A stretch of 64,000 nucleotides of DNA from Thermophilibacter provencensis (lineage in GTDB: Bacteria > Actinomycetota > Coriobacteriia > Coriobacteriales > Atopobiaceae): the NCBI RefSeq assembly GCF_030372065.1, contig NZ_JAUDEA010000006.1, forward strand, positions 1-64,000, read 5' to 3'. The notes below the pieces were generated by a model. That model ran no database searches. It was not told the origin of the DNA and worked only from the letters and a program-made list of their open reading frames with translations. Positions 63,577 to 64,000 of this stretch are shown one piece after another; position 1 is the first letter of the stretch; every line of letters starts with the position of its first letter. The position numbers were made by a program, and so were the translations under genes.

Positions 63577-64000
63577 ATGACCAAGAAGAACCGCTTTGCC
63601 ACCCCCAATCCCGCCCTTGCCGTGGGCACCGCCCACGCGGGCTTCACCGTCACGCGCGTCGAGGCCGTCCGCGAGATCTCCGGCACCGCCTACCTCATGC
63701 GCCACGATGCCACGGGCGCGCGCATGCTGTGGCTTGCCTGCGCTGACACCAACCGCTCCTTCTCCATCGCGTTCAAGACGCCACCGGTGGACGACACGGG
63801 CGTCTTTCACATCCTCGAGCACTCGGTGCTGTGCGGCTCCGACCGCTACCCGGTGAAGGAGCCCTTTGTCAACCTGCTCAAGACGAGCATGCAGACCTTC
63901 CTCAACGCCATGACCTTCCCCGACAAGACCATGTACCCCGTGGCCTCCACCAATGTGGCCGACCTCGAGAACCTCATGGGCGTGTACCTTGACGCGGTCC
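63577..64000 (+). CDS. M16C-type metallopeptidase (presequence-protease-like), N-terminal part
   Basis: The frame runs off the right edge after about 141 residues. It opens MTKKNRFATPNPALAVGTAHAG-like and contains the inverted zinc motif HILEHSVLCGS (His78, Glu81, His82), then YPVKEPFVNLLKTSMQTFLN and TFPDKTMYPVAS, diagnostic of the M16C/PreP branch of insulinase-like peptidases. Full members are about 970 residues. ATG 63577 follows GGAGGACCC. Confidence 0.93.
   Translation, partial: MTKKNRFATPNPALAVGTAHAGFTVTRVEAVREISGTAYLMRHDATGARMLWLACADTNRSFSIAFKTPPVDDTGVFHILEHSVLCGSDRYPVKEPFVNLLKTSMQTFLNAMTFPDKTMYPVASTNVADLENLMGVYLDAV

Overview
The window is about 64 kb of high-GC DNA packed with bacterial genes on both strands. 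Gene content points to the class Coriobacteriia, probably an Atopobiaceae/Olsenella-like fermentative anaerobe: a monomeric [FeFe] hydrogenase, a sufCBDSU operon with an Rrf2 regulator, glycyl-radical enzyme remnants, a mannose-type PTS, D-lactate dehydrogenase, an Asp23/AmaP envelope module, LuxS and a clostridial-type enoate reductase. The genus is inferred from gene content and style, not from a marker gene. I saw no rRNA, tRNA, prophage, insertion sequence with transposase, or CRISPR array.

Layout: 1-1.6 kb nadA-nadB (NAD synthesis) behind a palindromic operator candidate; 1.9-4.9 kb a deacetylase remnant, a coiled-coil secreted hydrolase and a nucleoid-associated protein; 5.4-9.4 kb [FeFe] hydrogenase, pseudouridine synthase, hisS; 9.7-11.9 kb a 31-residue membrane peptide, a BASS transporter and a HAD phosphatase; 12.0-17.6 kb the suf operon; 17.7-22 kb class II aldolase, M18 aminopeptidase, a membrane protein and fructose-6-phosphate aldolase; 22-24 kb a 5'-truncated glycyl radical enzyme facing a DeoR-like remnant; 24-28.9 kb a four-gene TelA / XpaC-like / binding-protein-vWA / binding-protein locus; 29.5-32.7 kb a thiamine(-precursor) ABC operon under a TPP riboswitch; 33-37.8 kb YdjM-like protein, enoate reductase, C_GCAxxG_C_C protein and D-lactate dehydrogenase; 38-42.6 kb asp23-DUF2273-amaP, DUF1836-nhaA, DegV; 42.8-47.6 kb mtnN-luxS (activated methyl cycle/AI-2), MscS channel, PcrA helicase; 47.8-54.2 kb MarR regulator and a mannose operon (PTS IIA-IIB-IIC-IID, small membrane protein, mannose-6-phosphate isomerase fusion, HAD phosphatase); 54.7-64 kb alpha/beta hydrolase, low-molecular-weight phosphatase, ion/citrate permease, D,D-carboxypeptidase with uppP, a universal stress protein, a secreted lytic enzyme, an EamA permease and the start of an M16 protease.

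The most striking content is not a gene set but the repeat landscape. A nonamer, GGCGAGAAG, occurs roughly forty times on both strands, in genes and between them, where about one is expected. Several families of palindromic or mirror-arranged short repeats fill the intergenic gaps, and at least three palindromes sit in frame inside conserved genes (sufD, the thiamine transporter ATPase and pcrA), where they encode extra peptide segments. Two copies of one about 350-bp element carry their core in opposite orientation. Together these suggest active, transposase-less palindromic mobile sequences and possibly a DNA-uptake-type genome signature.
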